Origin: Thermithiobacillus plumbiphilus
GTDB lineage: Bacteria; Pseudomonadota; Gammaproteobacteria; Acidithiobacillales; Thermithiobacillaceae
Reading direction: 5' to 3'
Assembly: GCF_038070005.1 (NCBI RefSeq)
Contig: NZ_JBBPCO010000011.1
Span: forward strand, 62,001-126,000
DNA: 64,000 nucleotides
Below are positions 63,250-64,000 of this stretch, piece by piece. The notes under the pieces are model-generated. The model had not been told where the DNA came from. It saw only the letters and a list, made by a program, of their open reading frames with translations, and made no database searches. Positions within the stretch are counted from its first letter, which is position 1; the number at the start of each line of letters is the position of its first letter. The translations under genes were made by a program, and so were the position numbers.

Positions 63250-64000
63250 ATGGCTTTCTTGTTCCAGCGGCTAACTCCACGGCCACTGCGCCGGTTCGGG
63301 GCGGCAGCAATCTTGATCACAGGCCTGGGTCTGGGCGGCTATGCCTGTGCTTCTGACAGCGCAACCAGCAGCACCCCCGTCGGCAAACAGGTGACCGTTG
63401 CGTTGATGGAAACCACTGATCTGCACAGCAACATTCTGAGCTATGATTATTACAAGACCGCTGAGGACAAGAGCATTGGTCTGGAACGCACCGCGACCCT
63501 GATCGAGCAGGTCCGCAAGGAAAATCCCAACAACCTGCTGCTGGACAATGGCGACACCATTCAGGGCACCGCGTTGTCCGACTATCAGGCAACAGTCAAG
63601 CCGGTGAGTTGCGGCGAAACCCTCGCCCAGTACAAGGTGATGAATTACCTCAAGTACGATGCCGGTACCATCGGCAACCACGAATTCAACTACGGCCTGC
63701 CTTTTCTGAACCAGGTAACGCACAATGGCACGAACTGCCAGGGGCCGGAATTTCCACTGGTGCTGGCCAACGTCTACAAGACGGCCGACAAGCAGCCCCT
63801 CTTCAAGCCCTATGTAATCCTGGAGCGGAAATTCGACGGCGAAACGCTTCGCATCGGCGTGATCGGCTTCACGCCGCCGGGCATCATGCAATGGGACAAG
63901 AAGTATCTGGATGGTCAGGTCTATGTCGAGGGGGTTAAGGAGAGCGCCGAAAAGTACATACCGGAAATGCGCGCCAAAGGCGCGGACATTGTGGTCGCGC
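63250..64000 (+). CDS. cpdB: 2',3'-cyclic-nucleotide 2'-phosphodiesterase/3'-nucleotidase, 5' part
   Basis: The first 250 residues; the gene runs off the window. A signal peptide with a cysteine (GLGLGGYACAS) precedes metallophosphatase motifs METTDLHSNILSYDYYK, LLLDNGDTIQG and GTIGNHEFNYGLPFL, in the order of CpdB. It scavenges phosphate from nucleotides in the periplasm. GGGGG lies before the ATG at 63250. Divergent from phoD, and both have Pho-box-like sites. Confidence 0.9.
   Translation, partial: MAFLFQRLTPRPLRRFGAAAILITGLGLGGYACASDSATSSTPVGKQVTVALMETTDLHSNILSYDYYKTAEDKSIGLERTATLIEQVRKENPNNLLLDNGDTIQGTALSDYQATVKPVSCGETLAQYKVMNYLKYDAGTIGNHEFNYGLPFLNQVTHNGTNCQGPEFPLVLANVYKTADKQPLFKPYVILERKFDGETLRIGVIGFTPPGIMQWDKKYLDGQVYVEGVKESAEKYIPEMRAKGADIVVA

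Overview
The window looks like a chromosomal segment of a GC-rich Gram-negative proteobacterium, most likely gammaproteobacterial or Acidithiobacillia-like. It has single-chain PurL, ParE/ParC, MutS, RmuC and an aguA/aguB pair, plus a TsdA-type dihaem cytochrome that would suit a sulfur-oxidising or thiosulfate-using organism. The lineage is inference; no rRNA is present. All coordinates and counts were read by eye.

1-16 kb is a type I-G (formerly I-U) CRISPR-Cas locus. A partial WYL regulator leads into cas3, csx17, csb1 and csb2. An antisense Phd/VapC-type toxin-antitoxin pair follows, then a cas4-cas1 fusion, cas2, a 204-bp leader, and an array of 60 apparently identical 37-nt repeats with 59 spacers. 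The far end of the array is cut by an IS21-type end. The most important observation is just upstream of cas3: two degenerate CRISPR repeats flank a 35-nt pseudo-spacer (1061-1164). The pseudo-spacer matches the putative cas promoter a few tens of bases upstream, next to a TTT PAM-like triplet, with seed mismatches only at positions 6 and 12. This is the architecture expected of a crRNA-like regulator (CreR or CreA type). It would let the effector complex repress its own operon, or a small divergent membrane-protein gene. Two overlapping array spacers independently imply a TTT (TTN) PAM.

16-17.4 kb is degraded mobile DNA with an 8x8-bp tandem repeat, two small unknown genes and a candidate structured RNA. 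17.4-46.9 kb is mostly core chromosome: tsdA-like, a membrane J-protein, moeA, an acetolactate synthase, dinG, parE-parC, two yihY-family genes, an ankyrin protein, a MalY/PatB aminotransferase, yetF-like, aguA-aguB, tRNA-Val(CAC), a CHASE-PAS histidine kinase, sprT-like, purL and suhB.

46.95-52.46 kb between suhB and mutS looks like an insertion. It holds a very large unrecognised protein (about 1260 aa) with a C-terminal PD-(D/E)XK nuclease signature, a truncated IS3 element and a small HTH gene. It is a good candidate for an undescribed defence or mobile-element function. 52.4-64 kb is mutS, rmuC, two exported small proteins that share an upstream bipartite promoter-like motif, ligA, a sensor-like membrane protein, a HAD phosphatase, and divergent phoD and cpdB genes that each carry a Pho-box-like site.
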